Assembly (NCBI GenBank): GCA_029844215.1
Contig: CM056721.1
Coordinates: 14,148,368 to 14,212,367 of the forward strand
DNA: 64,000 nt
Direction: 5' to 3'
Source: Przewalskia tangutica
Taxonomy: Eukaryota > Streptophyta > Magnoliopsida > Solanales > Solanaceae
The translations under genes and the position numbers were made by a program. Of this stretch, positions 20,351 to 32,978 are shown in pieces. The notes under the pieces were generated by a model. That model saw only the letters and a list, made by a program, of their open reading frames with translations, was not told the origin of the DNA and did not search any database. The first letter of the stretch is position 1; each line of letters starts with the position of its first letter.

Positions 20351-23300
20351 TCAATGGCAAAAGAAATCGAAGCCAATTCGTGGAGCGGAATACTCCATTG
20401 ACAGTATCTTAGAGGCTATAACTCTGTTAGCTGCCTCAGTATAATGAACCCCATCCCAACTTATGAACTCAGACCCTTCATTGCAAACCTGATAATCGTG
20501 CTGGCCGCATGTCACTCCTTTACGGTAGTTGTATGGAGGTTCTCCGTAGCCACAGCACGCCATTAATGAATTTGAGAAGCCTGCAAATGTAGAATCATCA
20601 CATATGAACATTAGTTTTCAGTAAGCTGCCAACTTTCTACAAACAGTCAGTAGCTCGAGTATGATTACTATGTTGTAATCTCCCCCTAACTGTTCTTTCA
20701 AACTTTCCAAGTTTGGTGAATGAACAAGGTAACTGTAAAGAAAATGGACCTTAGGCCTAACTCAACCCAAAAAGTTAGCTCATACGGTGGGAATTGCCCA
20801 AAACTTATGTTGCTCGGACTCTCCAAAAATACTACCGCACCCATGTCTAATTCTCCAATAATGCACAAATTTTGGAGAAACCGACACGCACCCGTCGACA
20901 TTTTTGAAGAGTCCGGACAACATATCCCAAAACCATATAATTCATTCCCTCTCAACTAATGTAAGATATTCTATCAGTAACAATATCTCAATTTGCAAAA
21001 AGTTTTTGATGACAAGTGAAAAGAATCTCTCTACATGAGGGTACACAAAGAAGGGGAAAAAATATTATTTTCAGAATTAATCTGATGTTGGAGAATGTGT
21101 ACTTGATGTGGGAATACCTAAGGGGGGAAGCAATTCATCTTTGCACATCGTTTTCTAAGAAGCTGGTCAACCCAATATTAATTCATGCCGTTCGTAAAAA
21201 AGATTTCGTTAGCTTCCATAGAAATGGATATATTAATAAATTTCTCTCGTGTATAAGACAAGTGAATTTTCTATATAGACTTGTCATCTTACTTCCCACA
21301 TGAAGTACCTAGACCATGATTTTAGTTCATGAGATGCCAAATTCTTTTGTTTCCTTTTTTCTTTTTTAACTTAAATTACAAGAGCAAGGAAATGACATCT
21401 CCTGCCAATAATAGTATCAGCATTTCAGCACCAACTTTAGTAGATTCATTCTGATCATTCCCAACCATTAGCTAGGAAAATTTAGCTGACTAACCAAACG
21501 AGAAAGTTTTTATGCTTACCATAATTGCTGGAGTTGGCTATAAGATCATATTTGATAGCATATATGTCTACATACACAATAGTAGCATCCTTCGTTTCAG
21601 ATCTCAAATCTTGCAACAAATGTCGCAGCCCTTCATTAAACAGTTTTGCTGCAGAGTTGTAATTTGCAAGACAGCCATGTGGATCGAGGTCAGAGGAAAC
21701 TTTCTGAACCAGAGCAAGTTTTTGAGGCAGGCATCCTAGTGGCCCAGTGTTGTGGACCCAAAATTTCCTCCCTCCTTGAGAATACATGACCTACATTTGG
21801 AAAGTTCAATAGAATGGACAAACTCTAAAACTATCTAATTCAAGCTATAATAAAAAATCTTAAATATTTATGTGAAATGATCGATCACTAATATCTTCTC
21901 ATTTATTTCTAATATAAAGGCAGATATAGACCATAGGCATCCTAGTTCCAACTAAAAGAATTAGTAAGAGAATATCATAATTTATAATGCTCGTCATTTT
22001 TAACTTTTCTTAGAACTTTAAAAGTAATTTCCTCAAATTCTCACATGAAGATAGTAAGGCCATAAATAAGTGAATAGTGATTGAAGAAATTACCTGAATT
22101 GCATTCTTGATCTCTGTAACAAAGGAGGGGATCATCTTGACTATTTCCGTGTAAGACAGGTTCCTATCAAATGAACCGGCAAGGTCATTTTGTCCAATAT
22201 CTATCATAAAAAGAGCATTGCGGAATCCTTCATCACCAACTAAATTTCCAGAACCTGAATGCAACAATAAGAAACCAAGTCAAGCATATTCACGTTTTTG
22301 GGCACACGACTCATTTGTTTTTGTTTTTATTTTTTATAGGTAAATTTCTAGGCACAAGATATTAGCATGAGTAGCAAAAACCATCCATAAGTTTCATAAG
22401 CTTAACATCTCTTCGCATCGGATTCTCTATTATCAGCAATGAAAAAGTAAATAATAACAAGAAACTAGAGAGACACTGTCTCAGTCTAGGATCCTAATAC
22501 ATTATTTAAAGTATCTTTCTAACGCCTCTGATTTTCTTGAATATAAGCGAGCTGAGATCGAATTCCTCACCACATGTGAACTCAGTAGTTTAATCGAACA
22601 CAATTTCACCAAAGAATAACCTATACAGCAAATCCGAGGGTATGTGAAAGATTTTAAAGTTCTACAACTTTATTTGGACATAGCTCGGCAATTTCCCCAT
22701 TTACCAATTGTATTAATTGAATAATAGGTACATTCTTGCAGATAAATATCTAAAGATAACCTTCTGTAATGTACAATCAGCCCTCACCACATGTGAACTC
22801 AATAGTTTAATCGAACACAATTTCACCAAAGAATAACCTATACAGCAAATCCGAGGGTATGTGAAAGATTTTAAAGTTCTACAACTTTATTTAGACATAG
22901 CTCGGCAATTTCCCCATTTACCAATTGTACTAATTGAATAATAGGTACATTCTTGCAGATAAATATCTAGAGATAACCTTCTGTAATCTACAATCAGCTC
23001 CCAAAAAATCTACAGAAAGACAAAAAGTACAAGGCACAGAAGCTTGTTTGAAACTAAATGTGCCTTTTAGCTAAAAATTGGAACAAGAGGGAGAAATGTA
23101 CCCTTTAACAATAAGTATAAGCTTTCCATTTTATTTTCTTGATAACTAACATATTCTACATTTAAAACAACATTGCAAATGTGTGTCAATGAGATTGTCA
23201 CTAAATATTACAAGAAAAGCCTCAAAGTACGCAGGTACAGATTTTATAAGCACATTTACGTTGGAAATCAGTAGAGTATCGGACAGATCCTTACAATCCC

Positions 23301-25479
23301 ATCCCCCCCCTAACAAAAAAAAAGAAAGAAAAAGAAGAAGATGAGAGTGATACAAGATCTGTGGAGAGAATGAAAGGGAAGTGTAAAAATTACCAGCACT
23401 GACAAGTTCAATTGAGCGACCCTTGAAATGAAGGAACTGCATGACTTGAATATTCAATGCAAACGGTTCATACTTAGGTAGTAACCGAGATCCTGCTATA
23501 GCAAAATTTGCTCCATTCAAGAAACTAGATCCCACAGAGTCTAAGTATGGGCTTAGGAACCTTGTATTAACACTTTGACCTGCACTGACAAAAATGCAAT
23601 ATCAGCTCAGGTACAGTGGTATCCCGTAATACTTGGCGAGAGTATAATTATGTGTCTATAACAAATTAAGAAGTAGATATACTATAACCTACGCCATGAT
23701 TGCAGAAGGAAGTCCACATTACATGCAACTTCTGGAAAATAGTAACTAAACAAGGTCCAAGCATCTTGGTCGATCTCCAACTAAAATAATTGATTCACAT
23801 ATAGTAGGAGGAGATGTAATGCTTCTGGAGGGTCATACAAATCTCAGAATAATGCAAGGCATAAAAAATCTTTGAAAGTTCTATGAAAATTAATGACATG
23901 AGAACATAGGAAATATAACTCAGTGCAATCCCTATTACAACCTTCAAGCTTGCCTTCATTTTTTATTTGCCAAGATATTCTATATTCTCAAGGCACGTGA
24001 TAAGAATGTGTGAACCAAAAGAACCAACCATAACTATTTTCTGCAAAATGAAGATACCTGCTATATGTTATGTCTCAATACAATAGGAGAAACAATAATC
24101 CTAATGGTTTTGCACATTGGATAAGATGCATGGCAACTGACGTCCTAATTACCTTTCACTTTTTATTAACTGAACGATGAACAAGAATATCTCTCGGGAA
24201 TATTCATTCTTTCAGAGCAAAGAAGTAAAACTTATATATATCAGTAGTGTAAGTTAAATATCTAAAGAGAACCTTGATTATCTCATAATTAGCTTAGTTA
24301 ACATTGAGAAGAAATCCATCCAGTTAGAACAATCTGTGTAAAAGTTGTATGCTATTTTTTTGTTGCAGAAAATGGCTTACACCCCTTCTCCAAGGTAAAT
24401 AAAACTTAGCACAAATTAATCGTTCCATTAAGCATAACTCCTAAGCTCCACTGTAATGTTGCAGTCTTAAAGTGATTCAATTGCCTAAAGCAAGTATTTC
24501 CAAAAGAACGACAAATAAAAAAATTAGTAAAATATCCTCTGAAGATCGTTGGTTTGTTCTGGACATTGATATTTTCAACCATCAGTGAGCTATCAATTTT
24601 AAGTCATTTGATATTTACAAGAGTATCACATTATAAAACAGAAACTAGGTAAATGAAATGATGCAAAGTACCATTTCAAATTAGCTTGTTGTCTATAAAA
24701 TGTACTATCGAGATCATAGTTTACCCAGTCAAAATTTCACTCTCAAATGGATGATGTAACATAAACTTTGGACAACAACATTTTGCAGGACCATAAATTT
24801 TGGAAACTAATGCAATGCTATTAATTTCCTCAATTTGATTGCACGAATAGTCCACAGTAGTCAAACATCATTCACTTGTGAAATCCAAAATAGTTACAAA
24901 CATTAAAATCCATGTAGGACCCAATCAAATATTCATCACAATCTCTCACAGATATGACCTTCTACCTACCAATCAATACATGCAGTGAATCCAACCGACT
25001 TCAAATACATTCATCCACATTAATGATGTACTCCCTCCGTCTCAAATTATCTGTACATTTTTTTTATTTTACACGCTCCTTGGGGCTACTTGATTAGTTT
25101 TACTAAGTTATAATCTTTCTGCATTAAATATTTACTGTGTGATGTAGTAATGGTAAAAGGGGGGGAAATAATCAATTGTGTATTGAAGTTGTAAAATAAC
25201 AAACAATTTGAGACGGAAGAGTAATGACTTACAGAGAAAATCGAGAATAAGGCGACCGTCAGAGAGGCGGCCAGTTGATCGACGAAAGAAAGTACGACCA
25301 TTTGGGAGGTTAATGGGGTACCCGAGTCCGGCAACGAGTCCACCCGTATCCGAGTTAGAATCACCAAAATTGAATATAACTGGTGGATTTTTACACTGAC
25401 ATTGAACTGGGTTTAGGAAAAAAAAGGAAATTAGAGAAATGTAAGCTGAAGTTTGTAATAATAGTGAGACACAAGCCAT
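20351..25479 (-). CDS. GDSL esterase/lipase, five exons, 364 aa
   Basis: Secreted serine hydrolase of the SGNH/GDSL family; substrate unknown. Exons (minus): 25479-25233, 23579-23394, 22254-22094, 21790-21520, 20580-20351; all introns are GT..AG and the phases join cleanly to TGA. A signal peptide covers about residues 1-27 (hydrophobic SLISFFFL). Block I is FGDSNSDTGG with nucleophile Ser41. The block II oxyanion Gly is in NGANFAIAGS (Gly105), block III is IGQND (Asn167), and block V WDGVHYTEA supplies Asp331 and His334. Length and exon number fit the plant At1g09390/At3g62280-type subgroup, a match made from memory. Intron 1 holds a Stowaway MITE, intron 2 a 217 bp tandem duplication, and intron 4 a 119 bp MITE. 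The frame is intact, so it is probably functional. Confidence 0.92.
20806..20924. mobile_element. 119 bp MITE in GDSL intron 4
   Basis: The termini TATGTTGCTCGGACTCTCCA and inverted TATGTTGTCCGGACTCTTCA match closely, and further inner inverted similarity surrounds ACGGGTGCGTGTCGG-type words. It is a common Solanaceae repeat type. The superfamily was not fixed because no clear target duplication is visible. Confidence 0.7.
22566..22998. repeat. 217 bp direct tandem duplication in GDSL intron 2
   Basis: Copy 1 (22566-22782) and copy 2 (22783-22998) both begin CTCACCACATGTGAACTCA and end ...TACAATCAG. Only a few single-base differences separate them, so the duplication is recent. It lies wholly within the intron, well away from both splice sites. 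Confidence 0.92.
25031..25221. mobile_element. Stowaway MITE next to the intron 1 donor
   Basis: The end CTCCCTCCGTCTCAAATTAT is matched by the inverted end CTCTTCCGTCTCAAATTGT. It is flanked by TA at 25029-25030 and 25222-25223, the Tc1/mariner-type target duplication. Length is 191 bp. On the gene strand it starts at intron nucleotide 12, leaving GTAAGTCAT and the TA between exon 1 and the element. Confidence 0.88.
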
Positions 25480-25807
25480 GCTTTTACTTTGTGGAACTCA
25501 CTTCTGCTATACGACTACTAGTAGTACAACGTTGAAAATAGTGGGCTCCACTGACGTGGTAGGTTGTCCCCATTTTGTTCTTTTCCAAATGTTATGAATT
25601 TTTTATTCTTTACCTTTTACAATTTATGAAACTGATGGTAGTATTAGCATTTTTATATAAAAAATAAATATATTTTTCATATTTTATTGACATCAACTTG
25701 TCGTTTCGAGTAATTCTTTTCGATAATTATGGAGTTCCAGCTAATATGTGCACACTTTGACTAAATTTAGGGATATTTAAGTTATTTTATTCATTAAAAT
25801 TTTTATA

Positions 25808-25895
25808 CGGGGTCTGAGGAGGATAAAGTGTACTCAAATTTTATCTTTACGTTGAGATCTAGATCGGTTGTTTTCGAAAGACTATCTGCTCAAGA
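25808..25895 (-). mobile_element. RTE LINE/SINE tail fragment
   Basis: Contains GTCTTTCGAAAACAACCG and CCTCAGACCCCGTAT on the minus strand, the tail block of the LINE at 8920-10697. There is no tRNA head and no RT, so parent (LINE or SINE) is undecided. Confidence 0.6.
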
Positions 25896-25899
25896 CAAT

Positions 25900-27660
25900 A
25901 TCCAAGCAATGATCAGCCTCATATATAAAATTTAATTTTTGATTTTTATTAAAATTTAAATTTGAAACGGTCATAATTCTCAACCAATTTATAATCTATT
26001 TTAAGAAGTATTTTTGCCTTGTTCTTCTTTAGTACTCCACTTCATATCAACTTTATCAGATTTTATGTTTTTGTGCGGCCACACCACACCCACACGGCAT
26101 GGAAAATTGAACTCGTTCCATCCACCGTTTGTTTGGTGATGTTATGCACTCTTTTTAACTTCTTTTTTTCTTAAAAAAAAAAGTAGTAGAGTATCAGTTA
26201 TCACGACTATCTCCATTTTCACATTCCACCTTGGTATAATTGCAACATCTTTTGTGTGAAAAAAGAAGAAGAAGACACCTTTTCCAGTAAAACGGTATAC
26301 TTGAATTTGTATACGTGATCAAGGACACGTGCAAGTGACACGTTAGATATTATTAACGAGATAAAATAACTAATAATTAGCCTGAGTCTTGTGTCAGCTT
26401 CTGAGCAAAGTGACGATAACTTGTATGAAATCACATAAATCAAGAGAATATCAACATGGATTAGGGTTTTAGGGTAGCCTCCAAGTAATCCTAATGGGTC
26501 CTCGGGCTTGAAATATGTGGGTGGGCCATTTTGTAGAGGCCCAACCTAGCCCAATGTAGTGGTATAACTAAAATCTGATAGGTTACAATGAAATTATATT
26601 CCCTATTTATATATGAACTATACGGGTACACATCCTACGACATATGCTATCATTAATACAAGAATGTTGATTAAAACTCCATTGGAAGTCATACAACCAG
26701 TTTTTGTAACGGTCGTCAGTTACAACTAAACGACTCTCATCGTACCTGTCATGCTTGTGGCGCTCCCGGTGTCACGCGTACATAGTTAGCAGTACCGTAA
26801 GCTGATACGGTCATGACTCAGCATCAGGCTCCACGTAGTACAATTGTTTTATACTATACAATTAATTTACTTCACTTGCAAAAGTTGCAACAATCAAATT
26901 CAAGATGATATCCTTTCAAGATTGGGCCTGACATTCTGAGATTCTCAAACATCGCTGCTTCTGGGTCTCCAGGCCATTGAGTATTGGATTCCATCCAAAA
27001 TATCTAAAACTTGGCCCATCTTGCGACCCAGTCATTTTAAAAAACTGGACTGCGACTTAACTGCCAATAGGCTTATGTACTATAAGTGGAATGATCAAAC
27101 TGTGCCTTAGTCTCCAGGCCATTGAGTTTGTATTAACTATGTCTATTGTACCTTAAGGCAGAGTTAGATAGAGTTTGAAACTCTGGCTTGCAATTTTTTT
27201 AAAACTTTTGACAGAGTAGGGGTTCGAATCCAGAACCGGAGATTTTATGTGGAGAACAAAAATTAAAACAATTCAATTTGAGGGGTAAAAATTAAAGACC
27301 ACCCCGAAATAAGGCCATTCCTCCGAATTGCCCTACCAATTTTGGAAGTGGAATCAGCCGCATTTTTTTCCTTTCTAATGAAAACAAAAGGTTGATTTTT
27401 TTTTCGGGCATGCTGGTTGGTTTCTTATGTTTGTTTGTATCACTATATATAATCTTGCGGCAACACGAGAAATTATAGTAGACAATATCTACCTTAAGCT
27501 TTATCGAAACGGTGATAGTGCACAATGTTGTAACTTAGTATAGTATTTATATAATACATCAATATGCTGTCTGCTGTGAACTGGAATTCAAAGTATTGGG
27601 GCAACAGGGCAAGGAGGAATCGTATAACTATTTGGCGGCCCTTTGTTTTTCTTGTGATCA
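25900..27660. other. Intergenic between GDSL and WAT1-like genes
   Basis: No gene is recognised. GGTTCGAATCC at about 27220 resembles a tRNA B box but no tRNA fold surrounds it. The region upstream of 25480 should contain the GDSL promoter; an A/T-rich TATATAAA-like word sits about 170 bp upstream of its ATG. Confidence 0.5.
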
Positions 27661-27665
27661 TCGTC

Positions 27666-27672
27666 TATAAAA
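27666..27672 (+). promoter_or_regulatory. TATA box of the WAT1-related gene
   Basis: TATAAAA about 113 bp upstream of the ATG at 27785, a normal spacing for a plant promoter. It lies upstream of the copia insertion and so may now read into it. Confidence 0.5.
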
Positions 27673-27793
27673 TGCACCTTTTGTCTAGCTAATAATGCCT
27701 TCACATCATAGTAGTCACAATCCAGATTTATCTACCCAAGTCCCAAATAGCCGTACAGAATAAGATACCAAAAAGAGGGGGGAAATGGGTGAC

Positions 27794-28261
27794 TGTTGAT
27801 AAGTCTGCCATCGTTAATAACCCAGAAACTATGCACGAGAGGGAGAAGATTGAGAGTATATTCTTTAGGGTTTTCTAGCTTTCAGTGCATTGATAGAAAA
27901 GACCATACAGAAGACATACGAAGTTAAAGGAGACAATATCACATCATTATCAATGAAGAATTATCTACAAAAATACACCATTGAGTATAGAACAATGGAA
28001 GAAAAAAGGCTCTTGATTATCAGAGGAGCTTTTCTTTTACAGAAGACTTAGGGAGAAGAGAGTTCTAAAAAAGTGTAGTAAAGCGTATGTAAGAAGCTAT
28101 TTTAACAGCTGTCTTCCACTCTCATCTTTTCACCGACACCTTTCCTTCTCTTTTAATAATAACCGGATATAACAAGTTAATGGGCTTCAGAACCGCAGGC
28201 CATAAGGTTGGACCATTACATTGGGCTAAGTATTTACATTATTGGGCTTTATTCTTCAACA
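27794..28261 (-). repeat. Copia 3' LTR
   Basis: 468 bp, matching the other LTR almost base for base. It reads TGTTGAAGAATAAAGCCC on the minus strand at its 5' end; the AATAAA there may serve as a poly(A) signal. Confidence 0.93.
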
Positions 28262-28268
28262 GCCTCCC

Positions 28269-31200
28269 TCAAGCTGGGTGCTCGAATATATCTAGCAGTC
28301 CCAGCTTGGAACAGAGATAAGTATGCTGTGATCTGGTTAGCCCTTTTGTAAGTATATCTGCCGGCTGTTCTGTGGTGTTGATATATTCAGCTTGTACCAT
28401 TCCTTTTCGAATCTTCTCCCTAATGAAGTGGAGATCAATCTCGATATGTTTGGTCCTTTCATGGAACACAGGGTTTGCTGCCATTTGTATTCTTTGATTT
28501 CTGCGTGTACACAGATGGCGCAACTTAATATCTACATCAATGTCCTTCAAGGTCCCTGACCAGTGATTTGTGATAGTCTTGACTAGACTAGACTTGTATT
28601 CACAGTGAACTTCGTGAGATTGTACTTTGTTTCTTGGACTTCCATGAAATTAGAGAGTCTCCAAATTTGACTAAGTAACCTGTAATAGATTTTCTAGTAT
28701 GTGGACATGAAGCCCAATCTGCATCACAATAACTAGTTAGTGTATCTTGTTTATTACTAGATAATAGTACTCCTTGTCCTGGTTTACCTTTCACATACCT
28801 TACTATCCTGACTGCAGCATCAAAATGTGACCTCTTTGGATTTTGTAGAAACTGACTGAGTGTTTGCACACTATAAGCAATATCTGGTCTAGTGAGGGTG
28901 AGATATAACAACTTACCAATTATCCTTTGATATGAGCTGATATCATGTCGGATCATCACCGTTATCGCTTTTTCTTGCATCTGAAACTTGATTTTTTCTA
29001 TAATCATCATATTCTTTTGTGGTGAGCTTCATGTTAGAATCAGTGGGTGTGTTAATAGTTTTGGCAAAGACTAGTCCTAACTCAGATGAGTTCTGTGGCA
29101 TACTTTCTTTGATGATAATGATCCCCTTGTTAGACCTAGCAAATTCTATTCCTAGAAAATACCTTAGGTCTCCCAGGTCTTTCATTTTAAAAACATTATG
29201 CAGATCTTGTTTAGTCTCCTTTATGAGCCTTATATTGTCCCCTGTTATTAACAAATCATCTACATAAATAAGTATGATTACTATACCTTGCTTACTTTGT
29301 TTCAGGAACAGAGAATGGTCAAATTCAGACTGTCGAAACTGCATTTGAATTAAAGCTTCAGTAAGTTTGAAATTCCACTGTCTTGAGCTTGTTTGAGCCC
29401 ATACAAGGATTTAGTAAGTCTACATACATGATTCACGCTCGACTCATCAAGCTTGGGGCGTAGTCATATAAATCTCATCAAATAAGTCTCCTTGAAGGAA
29501 GGCATTATAAACATCTATTTGATGAATATACCACCCCCTGGAGGCAGCAATGGATAGAATAGTTCTTATAGTTACCATCTTTACAACAGAGAGAAAGTCT
29601 CGATAATCTATACCTTCTGTTGACTATAACCTTTGCAACCGCCTAGCTTTCACCTTTCAACTTCACGTTGTCTTTATATTTGATTCTCAGAATCCATTTA
29701 CAACCTATCGTTGTTTTCCTTTGCAGAGTAACAATTTTCCAGTGTGGTTTTCTTGTAAAATTATTTCATTTCATAGATCTACCCACCTAGGATCTTTCAA
29801 GCTTCCATGTAACCTTTAGGTTCGATTAGAGTGAGAGCTTAAATAGGCTTGATAAGTAGGTTTTATATTATCATAGGATATGTAGTTATTAATAGGGTAA
29901 AGTACATTGTTAGCAGTGGTGGTTACAAAGTCTTTTAGCCATATAGGAGGCTGTTTGAGTCTGCTGGACCTCCTAGTGGATTTGTCAATTAATTCTGTAA
30001 CAGGGTGACTCAGAGATTGTATCTTATCAGAGTTATCTTCTACCAAGTTATTTTCAGTGGGATTGCCACTCCCAGTAGGTTCCATGTTAGTGGTATTACT
30101 ACATCCTTCCTCTGATTTATTAGTGTCATTCTGAAAGACTTCTTGAGTCACATTTTGATTATCATTGTTAATGGATAGATTCTGAAATATGGGATTCTCA
30201 GACATTTTTTCCTTAAAAGGATAAACTGTTTCTTTAAAATTAACATCTCTACTAACAATGAGAGTCTTAGAGTCCAAATCATAAAGGATGTACCCTTTTT
30301 GAGTTTCAGAATATCCCATTAAGGCACACCTTTTAACCCTAGACTGGAGCTTATCAGTGATAGTTAAGTCATTAGCAAAGCAGAGACATCCAATGATTCT
30401 GATATGACTTAAGGATGGCTTCTTATGATGGAGACACTCATAAGGAGTAATATGAGTGATAGATGAGGGAAGTCTATTGATCAAGTAAACAGCAGCCTGA
30501 ACACATAGGCCCCAGAATTTTAAAGGAATATTAGCCTGCATTCTTATAGCCCTGGTAACTTCTAATATATGCCTATGTTTTCTTTCAGCAACACCATTCT
30601 GCTGTGGTGTATAAACACAGCTTTTTTGATGAATGATACCTAAGTTTTGAAAAAGAGTGTTGCAGGTATCATTAACAAATTCTGTTCCATTATCAGTTCT
30701 AATGATCTTAATCATTTGATTGAACTGTGTAGATACATATTTAAGAAAGTAGTTAATAACCACACAGACCTCAGATTTAAGTCTAAGCAAATATATCCAA
30801 GTCATTCTAGTGTGATCATCTACAATAGTGAGAAAAAATCTTTTTCCATTGTGTGTTTCAACCTTATAGGGACCCCATATGTCCATGTGAACAATATCAA
30901 AGGCTTGTTTACTGTAAGTAGTACTGTTAGGAAAAGGTAATCTACATTGCTTAGCACATGGACACACATTACAGGTATTTATTGCCTTAGCAATTTCATT
31001 ATTACTAGCATAGATCAGTTTGCTCAGTACCTTACTAGAGGTATGGCCCAGTCTTTTATGCCAGAGATTAATGTCTTCTTCTGTCACTGTTCTCTTCTGC
31101 CTATCTTGTACATTTAAGGCAGTCTTCCTTTTGTTCTGTACAGTATTGTCATGACTAACTAGCATATAGAGCCCATCCTGGAGTCTACCAATCTCCTTCA

Positions 31201-31530
31201 CCTCCCCACTGTAGAGATCCTGAAATAGACAAAAGTCAGGGTAAAAGATAGCTGAACATTTCAGCTCTCTTGTTAGTTGAGAAACAGACAGAAGGTTATA
31301 GTTGAATTGAGGTAAGAAGAAAACATTATTCAGTGTACTTCTATTAGAAAGAGTGCTGATACCAGTGTGAGCAACCTGAGCTGATTGACCATTAGGTAAG
31401 AACACCTTCTTTGGTGTGATAGACTCAACTTTATCAGTAATTTTATCTAGCATGTTTAGGTCATGTACCATGTGATTTGTGGCACCTGTATCTACTATCC
31501 AATTTCTGATAATCTTGAAAGCATGTAAAG
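28269..31530 (-). pseudogene. Copia pol (protease, integrase, RT, RNase H), frameshifted
   Basis: In order from 31530: the protease motif WIVDTGATNHMVHD; the GAG-pre-integrase zinc region LWHKRLGH with CNVCPCAKQC; integrase catalytic core VHMDIWGPY, IRTDNGTEFVN and NGVAERKHR (D, D, E); C-terminal RSSRLKQPPIW. The open frame 31471-29816 then ends. RT resumes with ILIYVDDLLITGDN (YVDD) and DLGDLRYFLGIEF near 29270-29150, then YLTLTRPDIAYSVQTLSQFL, and RNase H with SYCDADWASCPHTRKSITGY and YINTTEQPADILTKGL, ending TGA at 28269. Several frame changes and stops separate RT from integrase. The domain order with integrase before RT is diagnostic of Ty1/copia. Confidence 0.9.
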
Positions 31531-32564
31531 CTTTGGGTTCTGATATACCTGCTAGATTTGCAGCTGATTGAGTACCTTGGGAGTTCTGAGAAGATCATGC
31601 GTATGCGGTTATTGTTTAACAGTTGTACTATCTGATCATACTGATTCTGGGAGAGTTTTGGTGCTCCCTCAATTTGCCAGTTGTTTTTAGAGTCTTCAGA
31701 GGAGGAATCTGGCCCTCTGTTTTGAGCATTGTGAGCAGCATATTCCTTTCTCTTTGACTTGAATCCAGGGGGATATCCAACTAATCTATAACAGAACTCC
31801 TTTGTGTGACCTCTCATTTTGCATTCCTCACAGAATAGGTTGGTATTTCTTCTTGATCTCTGGTTTCCTACAGTCTTAGAATACATAGCAGTAGGGACAG
31901 TAGTGGTAGGGCCAGCTCCAAGAAGCCCTACAGACTTCGCACTGATTCCTTTCTGATTTTCATCACTTACAATCATGGAATAGGCTTTATTGACTGTTGG
32001 GAGGGGCGACATGAGCAGAATTTGGCTTCTAGCTTGCATGTAACTCTCATTTAAGCCCATGAGGAACTGATAAAGTTTCTGTCTTTGCAGGTAGTTTGTG
32101 AATTCTCTAGAGGTAGGGCATGCACAGTTGGGTGGTGGCACAAGGGCCTGAAATTCCACCCATAGGTTTTTTAGCTTAGTGTAGTAATCAGACACACTAG
32201 CATTACCTTGAGATAGGGTAGCAATTTCCCTATGAAGGTCATAGGTTCTAGATTCATCAATTTTGTCGAATCTTTCTTTCAAATCTTCCCAAACCTCAAA
32301 TGCTGTTTCAGCATATAAGACACCACACAACAAACTACTGGATACGGCATTCATTAACCATGCCTGTACAACAGCATTGACCCTATCCCACTGATCCCAC
32401 CATTCCACCCCATATTGATCCTTTGTACAGTTACCATTTACAAACCCTAATTTGTTTCTTCCAAGTAGGGCAATTTTCATGGATTTGCTCCAAACTATAT
32501 AGTTTTCCGAGCCTAGTAATTGAAAGGATATTAGCGAGGCCCCACTAACGTCGGAGGGTTGCAA
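31461..32564 (-). CDS. Copia Gag, 367 aa frame
   Basis: Structural protein of the retrotransposon. The N-terminus has the copia gag fold signature LLGSENYIVWSKSMKIALLG and W..WDRVNAVVQAWLMNAV. The zinc knuckle is C245-x2-C248-x4-H253-x4-C258 (CEECKMRGHTKEFC). The last about 45 residues are out of register with the protease frame: a shift near 31610 separates Gag from pol, whereas plant copia elements normally have one continuous frame. The C-terminus here is therefore probably an artefact of a small deletion. Confidence 0.85.
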   Translation of the reverse strand: MQPSDVSGASLISFQLLGSENYIVWSKSMKIALLGRNKLGFVNGNCTKDQYGVEWWDQWDRVNAVVQAWLMNAVSSSLLCGVLYAETAFEVWEDLKERFDKIDESRTYDLHREIATLSQGNASVSDYYTKLKNLWVEFQALVPPPNCACPTSREFTNYLQRQKLYQFLMGLNESYMQARSQILLMSPLPTVNKAYSMIVSDENQKGISAKSVGLLGAGPTTTVPTAMYSKTVGNQRSRRNTNLFCEECKMRGHTKEFCYRLVGYPPGFKSKRKEYAAHNAQNRGPDSSSEDSKNNWQIEGAPKLSQNQYDQIVQLLNNNRIRMIFSELPRYSISCKSSRYIRTQSFTCFQDYQKLDSRYRCHKSHGT

Positions 32565-32966
32565 GTAAAGGGGGTGGTTGTGATCAAATACAGTGGTGGT
32601 AGAGGTACTACTGCGGTTTCAAGTAAAGTGACTCCTCTTCGACGAACTACTCTCGATGTGTAGATCTGTACCATTTTAAAGAACTAACTACTAATCTCTC
32701 GAGACGCCAAAGATAATTATTTGAGACAAACAAGATATGAGATCCGAACTTCACAACAAACCGTAACAATGCAGAGTATCAAGATCTGCGGACTATATCG
32801 ATCCGTAGTTACGACTCAGATCCGTAGTTGTGACTTCAACTTAAGCATCACAACAACACATAACACAAAGAAATATCAAGATATTGCAGATACCTCGGAT
32901 CCGTAGTTGTGCCTCGGATCTTGTAGTTGTTTTAGAGGTTGCGTCGTGCGCAGAGAAGAATGGTTG

Positions 32967-32978
32967 GCTCTGATACCA
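32967..32978 (-). promoter_or_regulatory. Copia primer-binding site
   Basis: TGGTATCAGAGC on the minus strand, directly next to the 5' LTR. It complements the 3' end of initiator tRNA-Met, the usual primer for plant copia reverse transcription. Confidence 0.9.

Noticed and set aside
21016..21303. 95 aa plus-strand frame in GDSL intron 4
   Set aside because: No domain or coding context; it lies within an intron on the opposite strand.
27215..27240. tRNA gene suggested by GGGTTCGAATCC
   Set aside because: No D arm, anticodon arm or acceptor pairing at the needed distance.
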